A stretch of 5,128 nt of DNA, from contig NZ_QSDY01000095.1 in NCBI RefSeq assembly GCF_003463825.1, forward strand, positions 1 to 5,128. The letters are read 5' to 3'. The notes beneath the pieces are model-generated. The model ran no database searches. It was given only the letters and a program-made list of their open reading frames with translations, and was not told the origin of the DNA. Origin of the DNA: Veillonella sp. AM51-8BH. Lineage in GTDB: Bacteria > Bacillota > Negativicutes > Veillonellales > Veillonellaceae. This document shows, piece by piece, positions 1 to 5,128 of the stretch. The position numbers and the translations under genes are program-made. The first letter of the stretch is position 1. The number at the start of each line of letters is the position of its first letter.

Positions 1-47
1 CATTTTTTTCATATACTAACTTATAAATGAAATAACTATGAATTTTT

Positions 48-79
48 TTGACCGATTTTGATAAAAATTATGATATACT
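48..79 (+). promoter_or_regulatory. Candidate promoter of the methyltransferase gene
   Basis: A TTGACC box at 48-53 matches the sigma-70/sigma-A -35 consensus at five of six bases. A TATGAT box at 69-74 follows after a short 15-base spacer. The alternative -10 TATACT at 74-79 would need a 20-base spacer. Either choice puts the transcription start near 80-87, which leaves a leader of about 50 bases before the start codon. The region is very AT-rich, so chance matches are likely, and neither spacing is ideal. Confidence 0.4.
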
Positions 80-116
80 AAATCATTATGAGGACCATTT
101 TACGAGTATTAGTTAT

Positions 117-124
117 AGAGGGGA
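117..124 (+). promoter_or_regulatory. Ribosome binding site of the methyltransferase gene
   Basis: AGAGGGGA lies 9 bases before the ATG at 134. It is the only purine-rich Shine-Dalgarno-like stretch at a suitable distance from an in-frame start, and it fixes the start choice. Confidence 0.75.
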
Positions 125-133
125 TATATTCTA

Positions 134-1699
134 ATGAGTAAACAACACATTACTAGTGTAGATCAATCTAAAATTAACGACCTAAAGGAATCTTACGACG
201 ATTTTCTATACGTATCAAAACCATTTTCCAATACATGTATTACATCTTTAATGGCAAAAGCTCTTATTTATGGCTTAGACCCAGTACCAGTTGAAGAGGC
301 GCGCGTATTAGAGTTGGGTTCTTCTTGTGGTGGAAATATCATCCCCCAAGCCCTATATAACCCAACGACTACCTTTACAGGTATCGACCTATCCCCTACA
401 CAGGTGAAACATGGGAATGAATTAATTGAATCCATGGGGCTAAAAAATATTACATTATTAGAAAAAGATATTATGGATATTGATGATTCATTTGGTACCT
501 TCGATTACATTATCGTCCATGGTATTTGGTCTTGGGTGCCTGACGTGGTGAAAGATAAAATCCTCAGCATTTGTAACCGAAATCTATCCGACCGTGGTGT
601 AGCATATGTATCATACAATACATATCCTGGTTGGAAACGGTTAGAGCAATTGCGGGATATTATGTTATATTCTGAAAAACATGCACCTAACGACTCATTA
701 CAAGAGCGTACGGTCTACACAAAAAATGTATTAAAACTCATTGCAGAAACAATGAAATTAGATGAACGTTCCCAACAAATTTCTGATTATAAAATAAAAA
801 ATATCAATCGTGTATTACAATCTAATGATTATTATGTGGGGCACGAATACTTAGAAGCTATTAATGATCCTGTATATGTGTCAGAATTTATTGAACGTGC
901 ACAAGAGCAAGGTTGTGCTTACATCGGTGACGAAACATTGAATCGTTCCTTCATTACATGGCTTGATAGTAGTGTGGAAAATAATATTAGAACATTGGCT
1001 AGAGATAACTTTATTGATAAAGAACAATATTATGACTACGTATATGATACTCAGTTCCGTATGGCCCTATTAACAAAGTGTAGTAACGAAGATAAAATTT
1101 CCCATGACGAAAGGGTTGAGAAGAAAGTACTAGATACACTATACTTCAACAATGCATTAGATGAAGAGCCTGGTGTTCCTCCAGAGTGGACCAATGTTAT
1201 GCACATTAGCATCCAAGAATTAATGGATACAAAACGACCATTCAATGTAGCGGATATTATGAAACATATTGGAGAGCATCATCCTGATTCTGAAATCGAT
1301 ACTGATGCTATGTATAGACGTTTATTCCATCTTGCTATCGTCGGTCATATCAACACATATGCAAAAAAATATGACCAATTACCATTTGAGGAAAACAAAA
1401 CCTATATTCCAGAACACTTTATCAACTATGTATCCACACTTGTTGAAAAAGGTGGTTATCAATACATGTGCCTCGGCAATATGTATAACCAAATAGACTT
1501 TTCAGTAGATGAAGGCTTATCCTACGTCATGAAATTGATGGCAAAACCAATATCTCGTCAAGAATTGATTGATACCATGAACGAAAACATGACCGTTGAA
1601 AGAACAAAAGATGATGGCACTAAACACATTGTGTCCTCTGAACAATATTTAGACGAGTCCATCGCACACATCCAGTCGCTAGGTTATTTTGCCAAATAA
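134..1699 (+). CDS. Class I SAM-dependent methyltransferase with regulatory domain (possible protein-lysine methyltransferase)
   Basis: This cytosolic enzyme of 521 residues has no signal peptide or membrane segment. The N-terminal part is a Rossmann-type methyltransferase. Motif I is VLELGSSCGGN at residues 58-68, the acidic residue after strand 2 is D85 (TGIDLSP), D112 follows in KDIMDI, and the motif IV region is FDYIIVHGIWSWVP (123-136). YNTYPGW (161-167) lies where substrate contacts are often found. Residues about 215-300 fit the methyltransferase regulatory domain (PF10119 type), including the typical HEYLEAINDPVYVSEF stretch (237-252). The remaining roughly 220 residues, including IQELMDTKRPFNVADIMKHI (350-369), look like the helical or winged-helix C-terminal region of this family. 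Family knowledge: this order is shared with Rickettsia PKMT1/PKMT2, which methylate lysines of the OmpB autotransporter, and also with many uncharacterised proteins. The substrate here is unknown. It appears to be a single-gene unit with its own promoter and terminator, convergent with the adhesin. The reading frame is intact. Confidence 0.9.
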   Translation: MSKQHITSVDQSKINDLKESYDDFLYVSKPFSNTCITSLMAKALIYGLDPVPVEEARVLELGSSCGGNIIPQALYNPTTTFTGIDLSPTQVKHGNELIESMGLKNITLLEKDIMDIDDSFGTFDYIIVHGIWSWVPDVVKDKILSICNRNLSDRGVAYVSYNTYPGWKRLEQLRDIMLYSEKHAPNDSLQERTVYTKNVLKLIAETMKLDERSQQISDYKIKNINRVLQSNDYYVGHEYLEAINDPVYVSEFIERAQEQGCAYIGDETLNRSFITWLDSSVENNIRTLARDNFIDKEQYYDYVYDTQFRMALLTKCSNEDKISHDERVEKKVLDTLYFNNALDEEPGVPPEWTNVMHISIQELMDTKRPFNVADIMKHIGEHHPDSEIDTDAMYRRLFHLAIVGHINTYAKKYDQLPFEENKTYIPEHFINYVSTLVEKGGYQYMCLGNMYNQIDFSVDEGLSYVMKLMAKPISRQELIDTMNENMTVERTKDDGTKHIVSSEQYLDESIAHIQSLGYFAK

Positions 1700-1726
1700 A
1701 AAGAATAGTGAGCCTAATATAACAAC

Positions 1727-1763
1727 AAAAAGGAGTAACTGATATAATCAGTTACTCCTTTTT
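1727..1763. terminator. Bidirectional rho-independent terminator between convergent genes
   Basis: A perfect 17-bp stem pairs AAAAAGGAGTAACTGAT (1727-1743) with its complement at 1747-1763 around the 3-base loop ATA. It starts 28 bases after the methyltransferase stop. On the plus strand the right arm ends in TTTTT. On the minus strand the complement of the left arm also ends in TTTTT. The A/T runs on both sides let it stop transcripts from both genes. Confidence 0.88.
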
Positions 1764-1770
1764 ATATTCA

Positions 1771-1813
1771 CTACTATGCGACCTCGGGGTGGAGTTGAGG
1801 TATGGCATAGTAG
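1771..1813 (-). ncRNA. Interrupted hairpin in the adhesin 3' UTR, possible C-rich-loop small RNA
   Basis: CTACTATGC (1771-1779) pairs with GCATAGTAG (1805-1813). After a 1 x 3 base internal loop, ACCTC (1781-1785) pairs with GAGGT (1797-1801), leaving an 11-base loop. Pairing is fully Watson-Crick, so the strand is not decided by the structure itself. Read on the minus strand the order is adhesin stop, this hairpin (loop AACUCCACCCC), then the terminator at 1727-1763, a usual layout for an mRNA 3' end or a 3'-UTR-derived small RNA. Read on the plus strand it falls after the terminator, where little transcription is expected. It may simply stabilise the adhesin mRNA. Confidence 0.35.
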
Positions 1814-1855
1814 CTACTTATTAAGTTGTGTGAACACTATAAACTAATAGTATCC

Positions 1856-4627
1856 TTATTTTTTGTTAACACGAACGCGTTCGATTGTTGGTTCACCTTT
1901 AGCATTTTTAGCTACAGTGTCAACACGGAACAAAGCCATTTCAGGGCTAAATTCTGTTACAAGACGATCATTAACTGTTACGCCGTCTTGAATAGCACGG
2001 TATACGATTTGAGCAAATTCATAACGTGTTAACATACGGTCGCCACCAAATGTGCCATCTGGATAGCCTTCTACTAAACCACGGCGAGATAAATCGCTTA
2101 CAGCTTCATATGCCCAATGGTTTGTAGGGATATCTGGGAACAATGTTGTGTGATCGGCTTTCATCTTAGTACCAGCAACACCATTCAACAATGTAGTCAA
2201 TTTTTGAATTTGAGCATTTTGTTCAGCTACAGTTTTCTTAAGGGCTAATACTTCTTTGCCAATCGCTACACGAGATCGAGATACACCGCTATGAGCCCCT
2301 ACTTTCACAGATAAACCAGCATTGAATACTGTTTCATCACTGCCTACAGTAGAACCTACGCTAAGTTGTACGTCTTCGTTAGGACGGTAGAAAGCGCCGA
2401 TAGCTGCCGCATCACCACTGTGGTAATGACCATAACCTGCAGCGAAGTCCCATTTAGCATCTGGGTCGAAATCAAGTGGATGCAATGCTGCTAACGCTGC
2501 TGCACCTGCTACAGATTTATTGACGCGTTTATCCATCTTGGATAAGTCACCTTTGATATTTTTGATATCATTTGTATTTTTAGTGATATTTGTTGTGTTA
2601 TTTGTAATTTGGTCTGCAATATCGTCTGCAAGAGATACCTTGTAGTCGTGAGTATTACCATTTACAGTTGGTGTTACCTTAATATGGTCACCAGCTGTTA
2701 CAGTTGTAACACTAGTAGATGCTGCAATTTGATCTTGTACGCGTTTAAGTTGAGATACATTAACCGCATCAGTATCTGCTACACCGGCTTTTACATTGTT
2801 AATGATTTGATCGCCAGCGCTGATACCAGTTGTAGTGTAGTAAACTGTTTTGTCCCCTTCACTTGCGTACATACCGTATTTATCGAATTTTGCTTGTTCT
2901 AAGGTATCTGTATTTTCGATTTGAACACCCTTAGGTGTAATACCGATATTTTCGCTACCGTTAAAGAAGCGAGCGCTATCTTTATCGATACGAGCACGAA
3001 CATCGTCAGTTGCTTTACCAAAGTTAACAGAGTTCATCTCTACTAAGTCTTTATTTACAGCTACTTTGTATTCAGCACCGCCGTTTGCATTTGTACCAGC
3101 TGTAACAGTTGTATTATCTCCTGCCACTACAGTAGTATGTTTTTTAGCATCTGCCTCAACAGTAGAGATTTTAGTTTCTACCTTTTTTAGTTGTGCTACG
3201 TTTACTGCATCAGTATCATTTGTACCAGCTGCAACAGATGTAATTTGACGTGTTACATCATTAGCTACATCGCCAACGGCTACAGCAGATGCTGTCGCTT
3301 TCCATGTAGAACTTGTATCAGTAGATGCTGCTTTGGTGCTGATATCATAACCAGCTGCACCTTTATCTACGGTTGCGTTGGATTTATAACCAAGGGCTAC
3401 ACCGCCTTCAACAGAAGCTTTTGCATCATAACCGATTGTTGTTGTATTGGCAACAGATCGAGTTTCGCTAGAAGAAAGACCACCGATAGCAATTGTATTA
3501 TCAGCAGTTACAATATGGTCATTACCCATCACAATATTATTAGACGCATTAGTAATTGTATTATTGTACCCAGATACCTGATTCAATTTTGCAACATTGC
3601 CAGCAGTCCCTGTAATAGTATTATTAACACCTGTCATTGATGTTAATTGTGTATAATCGGCTTTATTACCGCCACCAATAGCTAAGGTTGAACCACCAGA
3701 TTTATTATCCTTTACTAATTTACGCATATCTTTTGCTAAATCAGTTACCGAGGATGGACCACCAAAAGCAGTTGGTGTTATTGAACTAGCATCTATATCA
3801 GTAACAGAGTTAGTAATTTCATTACCTGCACCGAAAATCAAAGAACCATTAGAATTATTGGTTCTATTAGCAGTACCAACAACAGTATTGCTTAATCCAG
3901 AATATTTACTAGCTGCTGTAGCGGACTCAATAGAGTTTAAAGAGCCATTAATAGTAGCCCCATAATTTTTAATTGCATTAGCAGAATTATTGCCATCATA
4001 ATTACTGGAAATAACATTTAAAGCACCTGTAGTAGTTGCGACAGTACCATTGGTAAAGCTATTCGCTCCCACTGTTGTTGAGTATACGCCTAGTCCAGCT
4101 TTACGCTTCTCTGCATATGTATCTGTGTTGACAGTGATATCACCAATTTTCCCACGATAATTATGGGACCCGACCATGGTACCACCACTTCTAACATAAG
4201 TATTATCGCCTACTGCTACACCAGTAACAACTTTATCTGGTTGTTGTGGAAGACTTCCCAAACCAAAAGTATTAAAAGTAGTTTGATTAAATGCAAAGAA
4301 TTTGTCTTGTTTCCCAATCGTATTTTCTACATACGCATTCTTACCGACAGCTACTGAGCCGGATTGATCGTAATAACTATGAGTTGTTGCATTTTCGCCG
4401 ATAACGACATCACCATTAACTTTAGCATAGCCAGACCCGCCAGCATAATTGGTATGTGCACCTTTACCGATAGCAACTACTCCATCTTTTTGAGCACTAG
4501 AGCCGGTGCCAATAGCTACGCCACTACCTGCGCCAGCTACATTATCTGCAGCATTAGCTACCATACATAAACTAGATAGCAACACACCGTTAATTAACAA
4601 GGTTAATAAACGTTTCCGTTTGTTCAT
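1856..4627 (-). CDS. YadA-type trimeric autotransporter adhesin with C-terminal SLH domain
   Basis: This is a 923-residue surface adhesin, expected to be a homotrimer. The signal peptide is residues 1-26 (KRKR start, hydrophobic core, ANA|AD cleavage), without the extended signal region of some type V systems. The head (about 31-455) carries YadA-like VAIG/VAVG/VVIG turns at 37, 51, 74, 92, 137, 379, 410 and 449. Two necks with DTDAVNV and QLKxV follow (460-484 and 608-631), separated by a beta-rich stalk module. A related TTVxAGD segment begins at 641. A coiled coil (667-705) leads into the four-strand YadA anchor (about 702-777). Unlike YadA, which ends at the last strand, the chain goes on with a second coiled coil (785-817), one SLH domain (830-879) and a 44-residue tail. 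The start is set by GGAGG 9 bases before ATG. Known Veillonella adhesins of this class promote co-aggregation and biofilm; the ligand here cannot be read from sequence. It is monocistronic as far as visible. Confidence 0.95.
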   Translation of the reverse strand: MNKRKRLLTLLINGVLLSSLCMVANAADNVAGAGSGVAIGTGSSAQKDGVVAIGKGAHTNYAGGSGYAKVNGDVVIGENATTHSYYDQSGSVAVGKNAYVENTIGKQDKFFAFNQTTFNTFGLGSLPQQPDKVVTGVAVGDNTYVRSGGTMVGSHNYRGKIGDITVNTDTYAEKRKAGLGVYSTTVGANSFTNGTVATTTGALNVISSNYDGNNSANAIKNYGATINGSLNSIESATAASKYSGLSNTVVGTANRTNNSNGSLIFGAGNEITNSVTDIDASSITPTAFGGPSSVTDLAKDMRKLVKDNKSGGSTLAIGGGNKADYTQLTSMTGVNNTITGTAGNVAKLNQVSGYNNTITNASNNIVMGNDHIVTADNTIAIGGLSSSETRSVANTTTIGYDAKASVEGGVALGYKSNATVDKGAAGYDISTKAASTDTSSTWKATASAVAVGDVANDVTRQITSVAAGTNDTDAVNVAQLKKVETKISTVEADAKKHTTVVAGDNTTVTAGTNANGGAEYKVAVNKDLVEMNSVNFGKATDDVRARIDKDSARFFNGSENIGITPKGVQIENTDTLEQAKFDKYGMYASEGDKTVYYTTTGISAGDQIINNVKAGVADTDAVNVSQLKRVQDQIAASTSVTTVTAGDHIKVTPTVNGNTHDYKVSLADDIADQITNNTTNITKNTNDIKNIKGDLSKMDKRVNKSVAGAAALAALHPLDFDPDAKWDFAAGYGHYHSGDAAAIGAFYRPNEDVQLSVGSTVGSDETVFNAGLSVKVGAHSGVSRSRVAIGKEVLALKKTVAEQNAQIQKLTTLLNGVAGTKMKADHTTLFPDIPTNHWAYEAVSDLSRRGLVEGYPDGTFGGDRMLTRYEFAQIVYRAIQDGVTVNDRLVTEFSPEMALFRVDTVAKNAKGEPTIERVRVNKK
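1991..2140 (-). other. SLH domain of the adhesin (residues 830-879)
   Basis: The segment opens with FPDIP and NHWAY (830-840), continues with GLVEGYPDGTF (850-860), and closes with LTRYEFA (866-872). These are the hallmark positions of an S-layer homology domain, including the TRxE motif at T867-E870. In Negativicutes, SLH domains of outer-membrane proteins such as OmpM bind polyamine-modified peptidoglycan. Because it lies after the beta-barrel, it should be periplasmic. There is a single copy per chain, so three per trimer. Confidence 0.9.
2177..2275 (-). other. Periplasmic coiled coil between anchor and SLH domain (residues 785-817)
   Basis: Heptad positions carry I789, V793, L796, V800, Q803, I807, L810 and L814. 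This gives about four continuous turns of a/d pattern immediately after the last anchor strand. It probably keeps the three C-termini bundled and sets the distance between the outer membrane and the wall-binding SLH domains. Confidence 0.75.
2297..2524 (-). other. YadA-type membrane anchor (residues about 702-777)
   Basis: A short helix (VNKSVAGAAALAAL) leads to HPLDFDP, then four amphipathic strands: KWDFAAGYGHYHSG (725-738), DAAAIGAFYRPN (739-750), VQLSVGSTVG (753-762) and ETVFNAGLSVKVG (765-777). Three chains would form a 12-strand barrel. The usual terminal aromatic residue is missing and replaced by a continuing chain. Confidence 0.9.
2513..2629 (-). other. Right end of the stalk: trimeric coiled coil with Asn core layers (residues 667-705)
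   Basis: The heptad core reads I674, N677, I681, N684, I688, I691, L695, M698, V702. The repeats ITNNTTN and ITKNTND match the IxxNTxx pattern known from trimeric autotransporter stalks, where Asn at core position d binds an anion. Confidence 0.75.
2735..2806 (-). other. Second neck motif of the adhesin (residues 608-631)
   Basis: INNVKAGVADTDAVNVSQLK is a neck (HIM-like) motif that joins beta-structure to the stalk. It closely repeats the first neck at residues 460-484 (positions 3176-3250). Confidence 0.85.
3176..3250 (-). other. First neck motif of the adhesin (residues 460-484)
   Basis: ITSVAAGTNDTDAVNVAQLK marks the end of the main head. The DTDAVNV core and QLKKV end match the second neck, so the passenger is made of at least two head/neck modules. 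Confidence 0.85.
3263..4537 (-). other. YadA-like head of the adhesin (residues about 31-455)
   Basis: Left-handed beta-roll type repeats are clear at both ends of the segment. The middle (about 100-370) is less regular, Asn/Thr/Ser-rich, and includes TVGANSFTNGTVATTTGALN (185-204) and a charged, probably helical insertion DLAKDMRKLVKDN (296-308). This is the exposed, presumably ligand-binding part. Confidence 0.8.
4550..4627 (-). other. Sec signal peptide of the adhesin (residues 1-26)
   Basis: A basic start (NKRKR), a hydrophobic core (LLTLLINGVLLSSLCMV) and a cleavage site after ANA at residue 26 form a standard signal peptide. C21 is in the core and has no lipobox context, so it is not a lipoprotein. 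Confidence 0.9.
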
Positions 4628-4634
4628 AATTTAG

Positions 4635-4641
4635 AACCTCC
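4635..4641 (-). promoter_or_regulatory. Ribosome binding site of the adhesin gene
   Basis: On the minus strand GGAGGTT precedes the ATG. GGAGG ends 9 bases before the start codon, a strong consensus site that confirms the start at 4627. Confidence 0.9.
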
Positions 4642-4694
4642 ATTTACAAACTACAAAACCTATCATTCTCTCTTTGCATTAAAATTCACTTTTT

Positions 4695-4715
4695 ATTCAT
4701 GAGTCTTATATGAAT
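4695..4715. promoter_or_regulatory. Inverted repeat at the predicted adhesin transcription start
   Basis: ATTCAT (4695-4700) and ATGAAT (4710-4715) are 6-base inverted halves with a 9-base gap, touching the -10 box and covering the predicted start. This placement fits a repressor operator, or a small hairpin at the 5' end of the mRNA. The site is short and AT-rich, so chance is possible. Confidence 0.3.
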
Positions 4716-4743
4716 ATTGTAGCACGTATACGTATTTTGTAAA
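4716..4743 (-). promoter_or_regulatory. Adhesin promoter with extended -10
   Basis: On the minus strand the -35 is TTTACA (4743-4738), followed by a 16-base spacer and the -10 TACAAT (4721-4716). TG precedes the -10 with one base between, giving an extended -10. The start would be near 4709, with an 80-base 5' UTR. The spacer holds the perfect palindrome ACGTATACGT (4724-4733). Confidence 0.7.
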
Positions 4744-4773
4744 CAGTAATTTATATATCTATTAAGAGAATAT

Positions 4774-4813
4774 AAAAAAGGTAGTTAATCAACTAGGATT
4801 AACTACCCTTTTT
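4774..4813. terminator. Rho-independent terminator upstream of the adhesin promoter
   Basis: GGTAGTTAATC (4780-4790) pairs perfectly with GATTAACTACC (4797-4807) around the loop AACTAG. A6 on the left (4774-4779) and T5 on the right (4809-4813) allow termination on either strand. On the minus strand it ends whatever is transcribed from the right, including the RNA-like element at 4816-4963, before the adhesin promoter begins. Confidence 0.82.
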
Positions 4814-4815
4814 GA

Positions 4816-4963
4816 GTAAGAGGAAGGCGAACCTCTTACCATCGCCGCATGATTTAAGTTTGTTATTAAGAGAGAGATTTTGAAGTAAATTCACCACAAA
4901 GATTATTGAATCGTTGGAGAGTAACTAAGATGAACGGGCGATCACACGGCATCAAAAATAAGA
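4816..4963 (-). ncRNA. Candidate structured noncoding RNA or leader, minus strand
   Basis: There is no supported protein gene here, but the pairing is extensive on the minus-strand transcript. GCCGUGUGAU (4950-4941) pairs over all 10 bases with AUCAUGCGGC (4853-4844), including two G.U pairs. Outside it, UCUUAUU (4963-4957) pairs with GGUAAGA (4840-4834), again with two G.U pairs. On the plus strand these positions would be A.C mismatches, so the minus strand is favoured. A separate 8-bp hairpin, GTAAGAGG/CCTCTTAC (4816-4823 with 4832-4839), lies just before the terminator and competes with the outer helix. Roughly 80 bases inside the long helix are weakly structured. A closed long helix with an open centre and a terminator could be 6S RNA or another small RNA. 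I do not recognise a family signature, and no clear promoter is visible. Confidence 0.4.
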
Positions 4964-4986
4964 TAATAACTATATAATACATTAAC

Positions 4987-5073
4987 ATATAAGCTACATA
5001 ACGTATTAAATATAAGTTACATAATAAGATATAAGTTACTCATTATAGTAGTATATGTCTACATAATAAGATA
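4987..5073. repeat. Short imperfect AT-rich direct repeats
   Basis: ATATAAG(C/T)TAC occurs at 4987-4997, 5010-5020 and 5029-5039. TACATAATAAGATA occurs exactly at 5018-5031 and 5060-5073. AATAAGATAAT occurs at 4957-4967 and 5065-5075. Spacing between the first three copies is 23 and 19 bases. The tract lies upstream (minus-strand sense) of the candidate RNA and could be a promoter/UP-like or protein-binding region, or slipped duplications. Confidence 0.45.
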
Positions 5074-5099
5074 ATGGCTTTTTATAAAAGCCATTATCT
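5069..5099. terminator. 14-bp hairpin near the right edge, possible terminator
   Basis: AGATAATGGCTTTT (5069-5082) pairs perfectly with AAAAGCCATTATCT (5086-5099) around the loop TAT. No clean T-run follows on either strand (ATAAAAG to the right, TATTATG on the minus strand), so it is not a typical terminator. It might end a gene beyond the right edge or be a dyad binding site. Confidence 0.4.
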
Positions 5100-5128
5100 A
5101 TAAAAGAACAATTGATATTAACACTAAA

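Noticed and set aside
1051..1245. Minus-strand frame of 64 codons within the methyltransferase gene
   Set aside because: It lies antisense to an intact, well-recognised gene and shows no motif of its own.
1727..1813. Insertion-sequence or attachment-site remnant from the two adjacent inverted repeats
   Set aside because: There is no transposase, target duplication or gene disruption. Terminator and mRNA 3'-end structure explain the repeats better.
2609..2902. 97-codon open frame on the plus strand opposite the stalk
   Set aside because: It has no ribosome binding site that I can see, an atypical composition, and lies wholly antisense to a confident gene.
3191..3640. 149-codon open frame on the plus strand inside the adhesin gene
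   Set aside because: The translation is Cys/Ile/Ser-rich low-complexity sequence with no domain, directly opposite the head coding sequence. It arises from the Asn/Thr/Ala codons of the real gene.
4816..4846. H-type pseudoknot from loop GGCGA (4826-4830) pairing with TCGCC (4842-4846)
   Set aside because: The pairing exists, but only two bases would have to cross the 8-bp stem, which is sterically too short. The two helices are better seen as alternatives.
4987..5073. CRISPR-like array
   Set aside because: The copies are short (11-14 bases), spaced unevenly at about 19-23 bases, and have no unique spacers of usual length or neighbouring cas gene.

Overview
The window looks like a chromosomal segment of a diderm Firmicute of the Negativicutes, most likely Veillonella. 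The main evidence is the long minus-strand gene. It encodes a trimeric autotransporter adhesin (YadA-type head, necks, stalk and outer-membrane anchor) that continues past the anchor into a coiled coil and one S-layer homology (SLH) domain. An outer-membrane protein tied to peptidoglycan by an SLH domain is a Negativicutes trait. The low G+C content and the AGGAGG-type ribosome binding sites agree. The genus call is inference, since no rRNA or marker gene is present.

Layout: 1-133 is a leader with a probable promoter and a ribosome binding site. 134-1699 (+) encodes a 521-residue SAM-dependent methyltransferase with a methyltransferase regulatory domain. 1700-1855 separates two convergent genes and holds a perfect 17-bp hairpin (bidirectional terminator) and a second, C-rich-loop hairpin that makes most sense as minus-strand RNA. 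1856-4627 (-) is the adhesin. 4628-4770 is its 5' UTR and promoter, with two small palindromes. 4771-5128 has no convincing protein gene. It contains a terminator, a minus-strand RNA-like structure whose long-range helices work only with G.U pairs on that strand, a short AT-rich direct-repeat tract and a 14-bp hairpin at the right edge.

The adhesin should be exported by Sec, trimerise, insert in the outer membrane and project its head outside, while its C-terminal SLH domain reaches back through the periplasm to the cell wall. The methyltransferase resembles in layout the Rickettsia protein-lysine methyltransferases that modify the outer-membrane autotransporter OmpB. Its position next to an autotransporter adhesin therefore suggests, without proving, an enzyme-substrate relationship. 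The two genes are convergent, so they are not an operon.
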